This document shows positions 41,654-53,100 of a stretch of 64,000 nt of DNA, one piece after another. The position numbers were made by a program, and so were the translations under genes. Each line of letters opens with the position of its first letter. Position 1 is the stretch's first letter. The notes below the pieces were generated by a model. The model ran no database searches. It saw only the letters and a program-made list of their open reading frames with translations, and was not told the origin of the DNA. This stretch comes from Bryobacteraceae bacterium (GTDB taxonomy: Bacteria > Acidobacteriota > Terriglobia > Bryobacterales > Bryobacteraceae), in the NCBI GenBank assembly GCA_025056865.1, contig JANWVO010000038.1:1-64000 (forward strand). The letters are read 5' to 3'.

Positions 41654-44416
41654 ATGATCGACCGCATCTCGGTGCACGGGGCGCGCGTCCACAACCTGAA
41701 GAACATCAGCGTCACGATTCCGCGCAATTCCTTCACGGTGATCACCGGGCTTTCGGGTTCGGGCAAGAGCTCGCTGGCGTTCGACACGATTTACGCCGAG
41801 GGCCAGCGGCGCTATGTGGAGACGCTGAGCCCGTACGCGCGGCAGTTCCTCGACCAGATGGAGCGGCCCGACGTGGACTCGATCGACGGGCTGTCGCCGG
41901 CGATTTCCATCGAGCAGAAGACGACGAGCCGCAGCCCGCGGTCGACGGTGGGGACGATCACCGAGATTTACGACTACCTGCGCCTGCTGTGGTCGAGCAT
42001 CGGCACGCCCCACTGCCCGAACTGCGGCATTCCGATCACGCGGCAGAACACGCAGCAGATCGTCGAGCAGGTGATGGCGCTGCCGGCGGGCGAGCGGGTG
42101 ATGATCCTGGCTCCGATCGTGCGCGGGCGCAAGGGCGAGTTCCGCAAGGAGCTGGAGAAGTTCGCGCGCGCCGGGTTTGTGAGGGCGCGGATCGACGGGG
42201 AGCTGCGGTCGCTGGACGAAGAGATCCGGCTGGACCGGCGGCGCAACCACACGATCGAGGTGGTGGTGGACCGGCTGCCGCTGAAGCCGGATTCAGCGCG
42301 GCGGCTGGAGGCGTCCATCGAGACGGCGACGCGGCTGGCCAACGGGCTGGTGGTGGTGGCGCACGTCGGGGGCGCGGAGAAGCTGTACTCGCTGAAGCTG
42401 GCCTGCCCGGACTGCGGCGAGAGCGTGCCGGAGCTGGAGCCGCGGTCGTTTTCCTTCACCAGCCCGTACGGCGCATGCGAGGCGTGCCACGGGCTGGGCG
42501 CCAGATGGTCGTTTGATCCGCTGAAGGTGATCGCGGATCCTTCGCGTCCGCTGCTGGACGGAGGCCTGGGGCCCGGCGGAACGTCGACGATGATGCACCA
42601 CGCGTTGCAGGCGCTGGCGCGGCAGCTCCGCATCGACCTGGGCCGGCCGTTCGAGGAGCTGCCGGAGAAGCAGCAGCAGGCGCTGCTGCACGGCGCCAGC
42701 AACCTGCCGGGGGTGCTCGCGCTGCTGCAAAGGGCGTGGGAAGACGCCACCGAGGGCTACCGCGAGTATCTGACCGAATTCATGTCGCCGGCGGAGTGCC
42801 CCGCCTGCCAGGGACGGCGGCTGCGGCCTTCGAGCCTGGCAGTGCGCCTGAAAGGGCTGTCGATTGCCGACTTCACGGCGCTGCCGGTGTCCCGCGCGCT
42901 GGAGACGGTGCAGGCGTGGGAGCTGAACGAGCGCGAGCAGCAGATTGCGGGGCGGATTCTGGAGGAGGTGCGCCACCGGCTGTCGTTCCTGGTGGAGGTG
43001 GGACTGGGCTATCTGTCGCTGGACCGCTCCGCGGCGACGCTTTCCGGCGGCGAGTCGCAGCGGATCCGGCTGGCGACGCAGATCGGGTCGCGGCTGCGCG
43101 GCGTGCTGTACGTGCTGGACGAGCCTTCCATCGGGCTGCACCCGCGCGACAACACGCGCCTGTTGGAGACGCTGGTGCGCCTGCGCGACCTGGGCAATAC
43201 GGTGGTCGTGGTGGAGCACGACGAGGAGACGATCGAGCGCGCCGATCATGTGATCGACCTCGGCCCGGGCGCGGGACGGCTGGGCGGAGAGGTGATCGCC
43301 GCGGGCACGCCGGCCGAGATCGCCGCGAACCCGCGCTCGCTGACGGGCGCGTATCTGGCGCGGCGGCGCGTGATTCCGCTGCCGCCGGTGCGGCGGCCGG
43401 GCAACGGATGGAAGCTGGTGGTGCGCGGCGCGCGGCATCACAACCTGAAAAACATCGACGTGGAATTTCCGCTCGGGATGCTCGTCTGCGTCACGGGCGT
43501 CAGCGGCAGCGGCAAGTCGACGCTGGTGCATGACATTCTTTACCGCGCGCTGGCGCAGCATCTGTATGGCGCGAAGACGCCGCCGGGCGAGCACGACGCG
43601 ATCGAAGGGCTCGAGCACATCGACAAGGTGATCGAGATCGACCAGACGCCGATCGGGCGCTCGCCGCGTTCCAACCCGGCCACCTACACGGGCGTGTTCA
43701 CGCCGATCCGCGAGCTGTATGCGATGCTGCCGGAGTCGCGCGAGCGCGGCTACAGGCCTGGGCGGTTTTCGTTCAACGTGAAGGGCGGCCGGTGCGAGGC
43801 CTGCCAGGGCGACGGCATGAAGCGCATCGAGATGAACTTCCTGCCGGACGTCTACGTGCCGTGCGACGTCTGCCGCGGGCGCCGGTACAACTCCGAGACG
43901 CTGGCGGTGAAGTTTCACGGGGCCTCGATCGCGGACCTGCTCGAGATGACGATCGAGGACGCGCTCGAGCTGCTGAAGAACATTCCGCAGATCCAGGCGA
44001 AGCTGCAAACGCTGGTGGACGTCGGCCTGGGCTACCTGCATCTCGGGCAGTCCTCGACGACGCTCTCCGGCGGCGAGGCGCAGCGGATCAAGCTGGCGCG
44101 GGAGCTGTCGCGGCGGCAGACGGGCAAGACGCTGTACATACTGGACGAGCCGACCACGGGGCTGCATTTCGAGGACATCCGCAAGCTGCTGGACGTGCTG
44201 AACCAGCTTGTGGACCTGGGAAACACGGTGCTGGTGATCGAGCATCAACTGGACGTGATCAAGTCCGCCGACTGGATCATCGACCTGGGCCCGGAGGGCG
44301 GCGAGCGCGGCGGGACGGTGGTGGCGGCGGGGCCGCCCGAGCAGATCCTGCGCTTCCGCCGCAGCCACACGGCCCGCGCGCTTGAAAAAGCGCTGAGAAA
44401 CGGCAAAGCTGAATAG
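41654..44416 (+). CDS. uvrA: Excinuclease ABC subunit A (UvrA)
   Basis: A 920-residue nucleotide-excision-repair ATPase. The first Walker A is GLSGSGKS (32-39) followed by [24 protein letters not shown]. Zinc modules include CPNC, CPDC and CEAC-HG in the first half and CEACQGDG...[10 protein letters not shown] in the second. The second ABC domain has [12 protein letters not shown] and [12 protein letters not shown] with the Walker [16 protein letters not shown]. The length is slightly below E. coli UvrA (940). It is encoded 27 bases after aroG. Confidence 0.98.
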   Translation: MIDRISVHGARVHNLKNISVTIPRNSFTVITGLSGSGKSSLAFDTIYAEGQRRYVETLSPYARQFLDQMERPDVDSIDGLSPAISIEQKTTSRSPRSTVGTITEIYDYLRLLWSSIGTPHCPNCGIPITRQNTQQIVEQVMALPAGERVMILAPIVRGRKGEFRKELEKFARAGFVRARIDGELRSLDEEIRLDRRRNHTIEVVVDRLPLKPDSARRLEASIETATRLANGLVVVAHVGGAEKLYSLKLACPDCGESVPELEPRSFSFTSPYGACEACHGLGARWSFDPLKVIADPSRPLLDGGLGPGGTSTMMHHALQALARQLRIDLGRPFEELPEKQQQALLHGASNLPGVLALLQRAWEDATEGYREYLTEFMSPAECPACQGRRLRPSSLAVRLKGLSIADFTALPVSRALETVQAWELNEREQQIAGRILEEVRHRLSFLVEVGLGYLSLDRSAATLSGGESQRIRLATQIGSRLRGVLYVLDEPSIGLHPRDNTRLLETLVRLRDLGNTVVVVEHDEETIERADHVIDLGPGAGRLGGEVIAAGTPAEIAANPRSLTGAYLARRRVIPLPPVRRPGNGWKLVVRGARHHNLKNIDVEFPLGMLVCVTGVSGSGKSTLVHDILYRALAQHLYGAKTPPGEHDAIEGLEHIDKVIEIDQTPIGRSPRSNPATYTGVFTPIRELYAMLPESRERGYRPGRFSFNVKGGRCEACQGDGMKRIEMNFLPDVYVPCDVCRGRRYNSETLAVKFHGASIADLLEMTIEDALELLKNIPQIQAKLQTLVDVGLGYLHLGQSSTTLSGGEAQRIKLARELSRRQTGKTLYILDEPTTGLHFEDIRKLLDVLNQLVDLGNTVLVIEHQLDVIKSADWIIDLGPEGGERGGTVVAAGPPEQILRFRRSHTARALEKALRNGKAE

Positions 44417-44424
44417 GAGCCGCC

Positions 44425-45384
44425 TTGAGCAAGTACCGCGAGTCTCCCCTGGATTTCCGTGCGCTTTCCACGATCCCGCTGGCCGACCGGGGCGGCAAGG
44501 TGCGCGTGGAACACATGGCCGCGCCGCACCGCAGGGGCTCGACGCTGACGGAATGGCTGGAGCGGCTGCCGCGCGTGCTGGCAGCGGAGTCGCTGCGCGC
44601 GGTGGTGGCATCGATGAAGGAGGCGCGCCGCCGCGGGCGCGCGATGCTGTGGGGGCTGGGCGGCCACGTGGTGAAGTGCGGGCTGGCTCCGGTCCTGGCC
44701 GACCTGATGGACCGCGGCTTCGTGACGGGCATCGCGATGAACGGGGCGACGTCGATCCACGACTTCGAGATTGCGCTGGCGGGCGCCACCAGCGAGGACG
44801 TGGAGGCGGTGCTGCCGGACGGGCGCTTCGGCGCAGCAGAAGAGACCGGGCGGCTGATGAACGAGGCGATCGTGGCGGCGCAGCAGGCGGGCATCGGCAT
44901 GGGAGAAGCGCTGGGTGCGGCGCTCGAGCGGCTGGCGCGGCCGGAGTATGCGCCGTGCTCGCTGCTGGTGCAGGCGTGGCGGCGGTCGATTCCGGTGACG
45001 GTGCATGTGGCCGTGGGCACGGACACGCCGCACACGCATCCTGCGGCGTCGGGCGCGGCCCTCGGCGCGGCGTCGCACCACGATTTCCGGCTGTTCTGTT
45101 CCCTGGTGCGCGGCCTGCATGACGGCGGCGTGTATCTGAACGTGGGTTCGGCCGTGGTGCTGCCGGAGGTGTTTCTGAAGGCGGTGTCCGTAGTTCGGAA
45201 TCTCGGCCATCCGCTGGAGAACTTCACCACGGTGAATCTCGATTTCCTCCAGCACTACCGGCCGCGGATGAACGTGGTGGAGCGGCCGCACGCGCGCGCC
45301 GGGGGCGCGGGCTACTCGATCACCGGGCATCATGAGATTCTGGTGCCGCTGCTGGCGGCGCTGCTGGTCGAGGCGGACGCATGA
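44425..45384 (+). CDS. Deoxyhypusine-synthase-like conserved protein
   Basis: A 319-residue protein with a Rossmann-like pattern: AMLWGLGGHVVKCGLAPVLADLMDRGFVTGIAMNGATSIHDFEIALAGATSEDVEAVL, then IPVTVHVAVGTDTPHTHPAASG and GGVYLNVGSAVVLPEVFLKAV. I recall similar bacterial proteins labelled deoxyhypusine-synthase family, but bacteria lack the eIF5A substrate, so the reaction is unknown. The start is TTG with AGGAG five bases upstream. It follows uvrA by eight bases and overlaps the CPBP protease gene (ATGA). Confidence 0.55.
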   Translation: MSKYRESPLDFRALSTIPLADRGGKVRVEHMAAPHRRGSTLTEWLERLPRVLAAESLRAVVASMKEARRRGRAMLWGLGGHVVKCGLAPVLADLMDRGFVTGIAMNGATSIHDFEIALAGATSEDVEAVLPDGRFGAAEETGRLMNEAIVAAQQAGIGMGEALGAALERLARPEYAPCSLLVQAWRRSIPVTVHVAVGTDTPHTHPAASGAALGAASHHDFRLFCSLVRGLHDGGVYLNVGSAVVLPEVFLKAVSVVRNLGHPLENFTTVNLDFLQHYRPRMNVVERPHARAGGAGYSITGHHEILVPLLAALLVEADA

Positions 45385-46112
45385 TCGCAGGCGCAGCCGA
45401 GCCCTCTGGCCTCCGCGAGGAGCCGTTCTGGAACTGGAGGGACGCCGCGATGCTGGCGGCGCTGGCGATTCCCTGCCTGGCGCTGGCGATCGTGCTGTCG
45501 CAGGGTTTCTTCCTGCTGCTGCCGAAAATGCCCGGCGATGCGGCGCGCGCGATCACGATGCAGTTCGCCGCCTACGGCTTCTGGTTTGGCGCGCTGTGGC
45601 TGATCCTGCGGCAGCGCTACCATGCGCCGTTCTGGAGCTCGCTCGGCTGGCGGTATCCATGGCCGAACATGCTGCTGACGGCGGTGCTGGGGCCGGCGCT
45701 GGTCATCTGCATCGCCGTGCTGGGCGAGCTGTTGCAGACGCCGGTGATCGACAACGCGGTGGCGCGGCTGCTGCGCGACCGGTGGTCGGTGCTGCTGGTG
45801 GGCACGTTTGCGGTGACGCTGGGGCCGCTGGCCGAGGAGCTGATCTTCCGCGGCTTCTTCCAGCCGCTGGCGGTGCGGTCATTCGGGCCGTGGATCGGCA
45901 TCACGCTGGCCAGCGCGCCCTTCGCGCTGCTGCACGGGCCGCAGTATTCATGGAACTGGCAGCACGTGCTGCTGCTGTTCCTGGCGTCGTTCGTCTTCGG
46001 ATACACGCGCTACCGGACCGGGTCGACGGCGGCTTCCACCATCGTGCACGCGACGTACAACCTGACGTTCTTCGTCGGCTACATCGCCCAGCGGCGCGAG
46101 CTGCTCGGATGA
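45381..46112 (+). CDS. CPBP-family intramembrane glutamic protease
   Basis: A 243-residue polytopic membrane protein of the CPBP (Rce1-like) family. Motif 1 is [12 protein letters not shown], with the catalytic EE and R; motif 2 is FALLHGPQ; a later histidine lies in STIVHATYN. About six or seven membrane helices precede and surround these motifs. Substrates are unknown; bacterial members process peptides or modulate membrane signalling. Its start overlaps the upstream gene by four bases, so the two are co-translated. Confidence 0.87.
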   Translation: MIAGAAEPSGLREEPFWNWRDAAMLAALAIPCLALAIVLSQGFFLLLPKMPGDAARAITMQFAAYGFWFGALWLILRQRYHAPFWSSLGWRYPWPNMLLTAVLGPALVICIAVLGELLQTPVIDNAVARLLRDRWSVLLVGTFAVTLGPLAEELIFRGFFQPLAVRSFGPWIGITLASAPFALLHGPQYSWNWQHVLLLFLASFVFGYTRYRTGSTAASTIVHATYNLTFFVGYIAQRRELLG

Positions 46113-46155
46113 CGGGCGCGGCGCCGCGCCCGCATGGTTCAATGGAGTTTTCCCC

Positions 46156-47208
46156 ATGGTGGAGACGGTGAAGTGGACGCCGGAAGGCGTCGTGATGATC
46201 GACCAGACGAAGCTGCCACGCACGGTGGAGTTCGTCACCTGCCGCACTTACGAGGAGGTGGCGGACGCGATCCGCACGATGGTGGTGCGCGGCGCGCCGG
46301 CCATTGGCGTGGCGGCGGCGATGGGCGTGGCGCTGGGCGTGGTGCGCACGCCGGCCGAGCTGCTGGAGCGCGAATTTCCAAAGATCTGCGCGACGCTGGC
46401 GGCGACGCGGCCGACGGCGGTGAACCTGTTCTGGGCGATCGACCGGATGAAGCGGCTCTACGAGAGCCTGCGCGGGGCTTCGGCCGAGCGCGTGCGGGAG
46501 GCGCTTGTGGCCGAGGCGCTGCGCATCTACGAAGAAGACATCGCAGTCAACCGCGCCATTGGAGCGCACGGCGCGCCGCTGGTGCCGGACGGCCGGTCCG
46601 TGCTGACGCACTGCAATGCGGGCGCGTTGGCCACGGCCGGCTACGGGACGGCGCTCGGCGTGATCCGTGCCGCGGCCGAGGCGGGCAAGCGCGTGCACGT
46701 GTTCGCCGACGAGACGCGCCCGTTCCTTCAGGGCGCGCGGCTCACGGCATGGGAGCTGATGCAGGACGGCATTCCGGTGACGCTGATCACGGACAACATG
46801 GCGGGACACTTCCTGAAGTCCGGCCGCATCGGCTGCGTCATCGTGGGCGCCGACCGCATCGCGCGCAACGGCGACACGGCGAACAAGATCGGGACCTATC
46901 CGGTGGCGGTGCTGGCGCGGGAGAACAACGTGCCGTTCTATGTGGCCGCGCCGATCTCAACGCTGGACCTGACGCTGGCCTCCGGCGACCTGATCCCGAT
47001 CGAGGAGCGGCCGGCGGCGGAGGTGACGCATGTGTTTGGCGTTCCTCTGGCCCCGGAAGGCGTCGCCGTGGAGAATCCGGCGTTCGACGTGACGCCGGCG
47101 CGCTACATCACCGCGATCATCACCGAGCGGGGCGTCGCCCGGCCGCCGTTTGAAGAGAGCCTGCCGGCGCTGGCCGCGGCGCCGCAGACGGAGGAGGTCC
47201 GCCCATGA
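46156..47208 (+). CDS. mtnA: S-methyl-5-thioribose-1-phosphate isomerase MtnA
   Basis: A 350-residue enzyme of the methionine salvage pathway, converting methylthioribose-1-phosphate to the ribulose form. Family motifs are [44 protein letters not shown], with the catalytic cysteine, and [22 protein letters not shown] with the catalytic aspartate. The length fits the family. No other salvage gene lies next to it. Its stop overlaps the start of the next gene. Confidence 0.96.
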   Translation: MVETVKWTPEGVVMIDQTKLPRTVEFVTCRTYEEVADAIRTMVVRGAPAIGVAAAMGVALGVVRTPAELLEREFPKICATLAATRPTAVNLFWAIDRMKRLYESLRGASAERVREALVAEALRIYEEDIAVNRAIGAHGAPLVPDGRSVLTHCNAGALATAGYGTALGVIRAAAEAGKRVHVFADETRPFLQGARLTAWELMQDGIPVTLITDNMAGHFLKSGRIGCVIVGADRIARNGDTANKIGTYPVAVLARENNVPFYVAAPISTLDLTLASGDLIPIEERPAAEVTHVFGVPLAPEGVAVENPAFDVTPARYITAIITERGVARPPFEESLPALAAAPQTEEVRP

Positions 47209-47732
47209 AAAAACATCTCGCGCTGCTTCTGTTTTTTGCCTTCGCCGCCGGGGCCGGGCCGCTGGCCGGAAAGCGGGTGGCCAGCTTCGCGCTGCCGGAT
47301 GCGCAGGGCCGCTACCACGACGTGCTCGACTACCGCGGCAAGCTGCTGCTGATCGACATCATGAGGACGGACTGCCCGCACTGCATTCCGTTCGCGAAGA
47401 CGCTGGAGCGCGTCAAGTCCCGGTACGGCGACCGGATCCACATCCTTTCGATCGTCAACCCGCCGGACAACCAGCAGACGGTGGCCAACTTCGTCGCCCG
47501 CCACAAGGTGAGCTATCCGATCCTTTTCGATTTCGGGCAGGCGGTGGCGGCAATGCTGAATATCACGCCGCAGAACCCGACCATCAAGCTGCCGACGCTG
47601 CTGGTTGTCGACGCCAACGGCATCATCCGCGAGGATCTCTTCTACGACGACACGCTCAAGAACATCTTTGACGGCGACGGGCTGTTCCGGATCCTCGACC
47701 GCCTGCTGGCGGAACAGGGCGCGAAAAAATAG
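47205..47732 (+). CDS. Exported thioredoxin-fold protein (redoxin/TlpA-like)
   Basis: A 175-residue protein with a signal peptide ([14 protein letters not shown]) and a thioredoxin fold: [44 protein letters not shown], with a CPHC active site, and [21 protein letters not shown] containing the cis-proline. It is likely a periplasmic thiol-disulfide protein, for example in cytochrome maturation or disulfide reduction. The start is coupled to mtnA by an ATGA overlap. Confidence 0.85.
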   Translation: MKKHLALLLFFAFAAGAGPLAGKRVASFALPDAQGRYHDVLDYRGKLLLIDIMRTDCPHCIPFAKTLERVKSRYGDRIHILSIVNPPDNQQTVANFVARHKVSYPILFDFGQAVAAMLNITPQNPTIKLPTLLVVDANGIIREDLFYDDTLKNIFDGDGLFRILDRLLAEQGAKK

Positions 47733-47845
47733 CAGCCACGCCGCGCCTTTTCCTCCTGCCGAAGCCGCGGCGTTCTGCCTTTGTTCTATCCGCCCGCCCA
47801 CTGCGGAGGGCCAGGGGCGGGGCCGGACGGGGTTACGATGGCGGC

Positions 47846-48739
47846 ATGGACCTCTGCCGCAGAAGCTTCCTCTGCCTGCCCGCGGCCGTCCTGGCGCAGC
47901 CGGCCCTGCCCGGGCCGATCCGCCGGGAGATCGAAGGCTTCGACGGGGACGTGTACTTCTACGCGCGCCATCTGGGCACGGGCGAGTCGATCGGCTGGCG
48001 GGAAAACGAGCGCGTGCGCACGGCGAGCACCATCAAGCTGCCGATCATGGCGGCGGTGTTCCACAAGGTGCGCGCGGGCGAGGCGCGGTGGGACGAGCCT
48101 GTCGAGCTGCGCGAGCAGGACAAGGTCTCCGGCTCGGGCGTGCTGCGGGAGCTGTCGCACGGCGTGAAGCTGCCGCTGCGGGACCTGGTGCGGCTGATGA
48201 TCGTCGTCAGCGACAACACGGCCACCAACCTGGTGCTGGACCGCATCCCGGCCGATGCGGTGAACGAGTTCCTGGACACGCTGGGGCTGAAGCAGACGCG
48301 GGCGCTGCGCAAGGTGCGCGGCGACGGGACGGATCTGAAGGCGCCGTCGGGCTGGAGCCGGGCAGGGCTGCTCGAAGAGAACCGGCGCTTCGGGCTGGGC
48401 GTCTCCACGCCGCGGGAGATGGTGGAGCTCATGGCGCTGCTCGATGCGGGCAAGGTGGTTTCGGCGGAGGATTCCCGCGAGATGCTGGCGATTCTCGAGC
48501 GGCAGCAGTACAAGGACGGTATTGGCAGGAAGCTGGCGGGGTTCCGCGTGGCGAGCAAGAGCGGGGCGCTGGACGCGCTGCGGTCCGACGTCGGCCTGGT
48601 GACGACGCCGAAGGCGAAGGTGGCGATGGCGATCACCGTGGACGGCATGAAGCAGCCCGACTGGACGGAGGACAATCCGGGGCTGCTGCTGATCGCGCGG
48701 CTGGCACGGCTGCTGGCCGAGCATCTGGGCGCGGTGTGA
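47846..48739 (+). CDS. Class A beta-lactamase-fold serine hydrolase
   Basis: A 297-residue exported protein with a leader (CRRSFLCLPAAVLAQPA). Active-site motifs STIK (SxxK), VSDN (SDN) and KSG (in place of KTG) are present and in order. The omega-loop Glu of true class A beta-lactamases (ExxLN) seems absent: the corresponding stretch reads RAGLLEEN. It may thus be a penicillin-binding or esterase-like hydrolase that cannot deacylate beta-lactams rapidly, so resistance should not be assumed. It stands alone between the thioredoxin-fold gene and ybaK. Confidence 0.8.
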   Translation: MDLCRRSFLCLPAAVLAQPALPGPIRREIEGFDGDVYFYARHLGTGESIGWRENERVRTASTIKLPIMAAVFHKVRAGEARWDEPVELREQDKVSGSGVLRELSHGVKLPLRDLVRLMIVVSDNTATNLVLDRIPADAVNEFLDTLGLKQTRALRKVRGDGTDLKAPSGWSRAGLLEENRRFGLGVSTPREMVELMALLDAGKVVSAEDSREMLAILERQQYKDGIGRKLAGFRVASKSGALDALRSDVGLVTTPKAKVAMAITVDGMKQPDWTEDNPGLLLIARLARLLAEHLGAV

Positions 48740-48747
48740 GGCCCGCT

Positions 48748-49233
48748 TCAGCTTTTTTCCTTCGAAATGGGCGCATAGCGGGCGCCGGTGGCGCGGACGT
48801 AGTCTTCCGGGCGGAGCAGGATCTGGATGCCGCGGGCGCCGGCAGAGACGGAGATGCGGTCGTAGAGCTGCGCGAGCTCGTCGAGATACACGGGGTAGTC
48901 TTTGCGGCAGGCGAGCGCAGTGACGCCGCCGCGCACATAGCCGGTGAGCGGCTGGACTTCGCGCAGCGGCACGACCTCGGCGCGCCGGTCGCCGGCGGCA
49001 CGGGCGAGCGCCTTCAGGTCGAGCTCCGCGTTGCCGGGGAGCACGGCGAGGCAGACGCCGGTGCGGTCGCCGCGCGCGACAAGCGTCTTGAAGGTCTGTT
49101 CGGGCGGGAAGCCGATCCTGCGCGCCACGGACTCGGCGGACAGGTCGTCCGGATCCACGTCGTAGGTGCGCACCTCGTAGGGAATGCCGAGGCTGTCGAG
49201 CAGCCGCATGGCATTGGTCTTCGGCGCGGACAT
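48748..49233 (-). CDS. ybaK: YbaK/EbsC-type aminoacyl-tRNA deacylase
   Basis: A 161-residue protein of the YbaK/ProX family: [50 protein letters not shown], then [20 protein letters not shown], and [23 protein letters not shown]. The lysine in FKTLV is the family's key residue. These proteins hydrolyse Cys-tRNA(Pro) or related misacylated tRNAs. It is convergent with the hydrolase (8-base gap) and divergent from the nucleotidyltransferase-like gene. Confidence 0.92.
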   Translation of the reverse strand: MSAPKTNAMRLLDSLGIPYEVRTYDVDPDDLSAESVARRIGFPPEQTFKTLVARGDRTGVCLAVLPGNAELDLKALARAAGDRRAEVVPLREVQPLTGYVRGGVTALACRKDYPVYLDELAQLYDRISVSAGARGIQILLRPEDYVRATGARYAPISKEKS

Positions 49234-49256
49234 CGATTCGATGGTACACAGGGTGT

Positions 49257-50108
49257 ATGCGGGTCAAGAAGTGCGTCCTGACGGCGGCCGCTCCTTCGCA
49301 GCGTCGGCTGCCCCTGCAAGTGCTGGTGGACCGCGACGGCGAGGAGCGGAGCGTGCTGGCGATTCTGCTGGAAGAGGCTGCGCGCGCCGGCATGGAGGAG
49401 ATCGCTGTGGTGGTGCATCCGGGCGACGAGGAGGAATACGCCGCCGTGGCCGGCGAGCACGCGGCGCGCGTCCGATTCCTGCCGCAGCCGGAGCCGCGCG
49501 GCTACGCGCACGCGCTGTGGTGCGCGCGCGAGTTCGCCTCCGGCGAACCCTTCCTGCACATGGTGGGCGACCACCTGTATGTGAGCCGCGATGGGGCGGG
49601 CTGCGCGGCGCGGCTGGTGGCGGTGGCGCAGCAGGAGAAGTGCTCCGTGTCGGCGGTGCAGGCGACGCGCGAAGGGCAGTTGACGCAGTTCGGCGCCGTG
49701 GGCGGGCAGCGCGTGCATGGCAGGGAGGGGCTATACCGGATTGACGCGGTGCTCGAGAAGCCGACGCCTACCGAAGCGGAGCAGAAGCTGTTCGTGCCCG
49801 GGCTGCGCGCAGGCCACTATCTGTGCTTCTTCGGGATGCACGTCTTCACCCCGCTGGTGATGGAGCTGCTGGGCGAGGCCGTTTCCGCCGGCGGGCGCAG
49901 CGTGACGGACGCGCTGGCGCTGCTGGCGCAGAAGGAGCGCTATCTCGCGCTGGAGATGACGGACCGCCGCTACGACCTCGGCGCGCGCTACGGGCTGCTG
50001 CATGCGCAGCTCGCGCTGGCGCTGGCGGGCACGGACCGCGCCGAGATCCTGGCCGGACTGGTGGAGCTGCTGGCGCTGCAACCGGCGCAGGCGGGAGGGC
50101 GCGGATGA
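49257..50108 (+). CDS. Nucleotidyltransferase-fold protein (GalU-like)
   Basis: A 283-residue protein that resembles GalU-type sugar-nucleotide pyrophosphorylases: [22 protein letters not shown] at the N-terminus, [10 protein letters not shown] (the metal-binding D), [49 protein letters not shown] and [14 protein letters not shown]. The usual TAAAG.GTR..P.TK.. signature is altered to [13 protein letters not shown], removing the nucleotide-loop glycines and arginine context, so activity may be reduced or changed. Its stop overlaps the following kinase-pyrophosphorylase gene (ATGA), implying joint function. Confidence 0.75.
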   Translation: MRVKKCVLTAAAPSQRRLPLQVLVDRDGEERSVLAILLEEAARAGMEEIAVVVHPGDEEEYAAVAGEHAARVRFLPQPEPRGYAHALWCAREFASGEPFLHMVGDHLYVSRDGAGCAARLVAVAQQEKCSVSAVQATREGQLTQFGAVGGQRVHGREGLYRIDAVLEKPTPTEAEQKLFVPGLRAGHYLCFFGMHVFTPLVMELLGEAVSAGGRSVTDALALLAQKERYLALEMTDRRYDLGARYGLLHAQLALALAGTDRAEILAGLVELLALQPAQAGGRG

Positions 50109-53100
50109 GCCGGCTGGTTCCGGTGATCACCGCGGACCGCGAAGAGGTCCGCAACCAGCCGCTGGATGGGCTGTGCGCCGGGCTGGGAGCGCAGGAGCTG
50201 ATGGCGGAGTGCGCGGCGCTGGACGCGTTCCGCTCGCGCTCGGAGAACCTCTACGAGCGCGTGCGGGCGCTGTTTTTCCTGTATTCGATCCACCGGTTCC
50301 ACCTGCCCTTCCGGGAAGGCGTGCGCGCCGAAGGCCGCATTCCTTTCCGCGGCTATCTGCATCTGCTCGAGCGGCGGTTCGAGGAGGCGATCGGCGAATT
50401 CCTGGCGGCGCAGCAGGAGCAGGGGCCAAACGCCGCTCTCTCGAGCGCGCTGGCAGCGGCCTACCGCGGGCTGGGCTTCCAGACGCTGGCGGATCAGGTG
50501 CGGCGCAGCGTCCGCAGCACGCGCGGCAACCAGTGGATGTTCCGAACGGGACACCCCTTCGATGATCCGTTGCGGATCCGGCGGGAGCTGCTTGTGGCGG
50601 ATCCGCAGACGGGCCTGCGTCCGGTGCTGCGCGAGGCGACGCCGGTGCGCATGGATTTTTCGCACAGCGCCTGGAGCGACATTTTCTTCCTCGGCATGGA
50701 CTATCCCGAGGGCGCGCGCGTGTTCAACACATCGATCAACCTGGCCGTGCGGGGCACGGGCGAGCCGCGCCCGCCGGTGGAGGCGTCCTTCCGGGTGATC
50801 GACGCGCCGGTGCTGCGGCTGGTGAGCGTCGACCTGGGCGCGGAGGCGGAGATCCACGACACGGCCGAGGTCTTTGATTTTGCCCGCGATTACCTGGGTC
50901 TGCTGAAGGCGGCGGTGATTGCCGCCGGGCTGGTGCCTCCGGGCATGGAAGGCAGCGGGCTGGATCTGTCCGGGCTGCTCGAACGGCTCACCGGCAGCCG
51001 GGGGCTGGGCATCGAGCTCGTAAGCCGTGTGAACGACATTCCGAAGGGCTCGCGGCTGGCCGTCTCGACCAGCCTGCTGGCGTGCCTGATCACGGTGTGC
51101 ATGCGCGCCACCGGGCAGATCCGGGCGCTGACGGGAGGGCTGGAGGAAATGGAGCGGCGCACGGTGGCGGCGCGCGCCATTCTGGGCGAGTGGCTGGGCG
51201 GCAGCGGCGGCGGCTGGCAGGATTCGGGCGGCGTGTGGCCCGGCATGAAGCTGATCGAGGGCGTGCGGGCGCAGGAAGGGGACGTGGAGTTCGGCGTCAG
51301 CCGCGGCTGCCTGCTGCCGCGCCACACGGTGTTTTCGCAGGAGGAGATCACCGCCGAGACGAGGCGGAAATTGCAGCAGAGCCTCGTGCTGGTGCATGGC
51401 GGCATGGCGCAGGACGTAGGCCCGGTGCTCGAGATGGTCACCGAGAAGTATCTGCTGCGGCTGGGTGCGGAGTGGAAGGCGCGGCTGGAGGCGGGCGCGA
51501 TCCTCGACGAGATCATCGCCTGCCTGCGGCGCGGGGACATCCGCGGCGTGGGCGCCTGCACGCAGCGCAACTTCGAGGGGCCGATCCAGACGATCATTCC
51601 GTGGGCCGGCAACCACTACACGGACCTGCTGATCGAGCGCGCGCGGCGCGCCTTCGGCGAGGCCTACTGGGGCTTCTGGATGCTGGGCGGCATGGCGGGC
51701 GGCGGCATGGGCTTCCTGCTTGCGCCCGAGGCGGCGGGGCAGGGGCGGGACCGGCTGGGCGAGATCCTGCTGGCGACGAAGCGCGAGCTGGAGCGCGGCG
51801 TGCCGTTCGCGATGGATCCGGTGGTCTACGAGTTCTCGATCAATGAAAACGGCACGTGGGCGGAGCTGCTGAGTGGCGCGGACGCGCTGATGCCGCCCGG
51901 CTATTACACGCTGCGGGCCCCGGCGCTGCTGCGGCGCGAGGCGCGCCTGCTGAGCCCCGGCGAGCGGCGCGAGCTGGAGGCGTTCGCCGCCGCCTGCCGG
52001 TCCCGGGAGAGCTGGGCCGGCATGGCGCACGCGCTGTTCGAAAGGCTGCTGCCGGGCACGGACGCGGGCGCGGCGGCCAACCGCAGGGCGCTGGAAGAGC
52101 TGCTGGCGGCCAACGGGTTCGACCCGGTGCAGCATGAGAAGATCCGCGCCGACCTGCGCAGCGGCCGCATCGGCCTCGCGCAGAACCGGCTGCCGGTGAC
52201 GGCGCGCATCGAGGACGCGCGCGAGGAAGACGCCACGGACGCGCGGCGCGGGCTGCCGGAGCGGCTGCGCCGGCTGGGCGAAGAGGCGCTGGCCGGGGGC
52301 GCGCTGGCCATCGTGACGCTGGCCGGCGGCATGGGCACGCGGTGGACGCGCGGGGCGGGCGTCGTCAAGGCGCTGAACCCGTTTGTGAAAATGCGCGGCC
52401 GCTGGCGGAATTTCGTCGAAATTCACCTGGCAAAGAGCCGGAAATGCATGCGGCATTCCGGCGCCGGGCCGGTGCATATTTTCACCACGAGCTTCATGAC
52501 GCACGCGCCGATGGAGCAGTGGCTGCGGCGGGAAAACAACTACGGCTACGAAGGCCCGGTGGCCCTTTCTTCCGGCCGCTCCATCGGGCTGCGGCTGGTG
52601 CCGATGGCGCGCGACCTCCATTTCGCCTGGGAAGAGATGCCGCAGCAGGTGCTGGACGAGCAGAAGCAGAAGGTGCGCGAGAGCGCCCGCGCCGCGCTGA
52701 TCCAGTGGGCGCGCAGCATGGGCGAAGGCTCCGACTACACGGACAACGTCCCCGCGCAGTGCGTGCATCCGGTGGGCCACTGGTACGAGGTGCCGAACCT
52801 GCTGCTGAACGGCGTGCTGGCGAGGCTGCTGGAAGAGCGCCCCGGCCTGCGCTACCTGCTGCTGCACAACATCGACACGCTGGGCGCGTGGGCCGACCCG
52901 GCGCTGCTGGGGCTGCACATCGACAGCGGCGCGGCGATGACCTGCGAGGTGATCGCCCGCGAGATGGAAGACCGCGGCGGCGGGCTGGCGCGCGTCGACG
53001 GCAGGCTGCGGCTGGTGGAAGGGCTGGCGCTGCCCGACGAGCGGCTCGAGTTCGAGCTCTCCTACTACAACACGAACACGATGTGGATCTCCATCGACGC

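Noticed and set aside
47846-48739. Calling the serine hydrolase an antibiotic-resistance beta-lactamase
   Set aside because: The deacylating glutamate motif is not found, and KSG replaces KTG.
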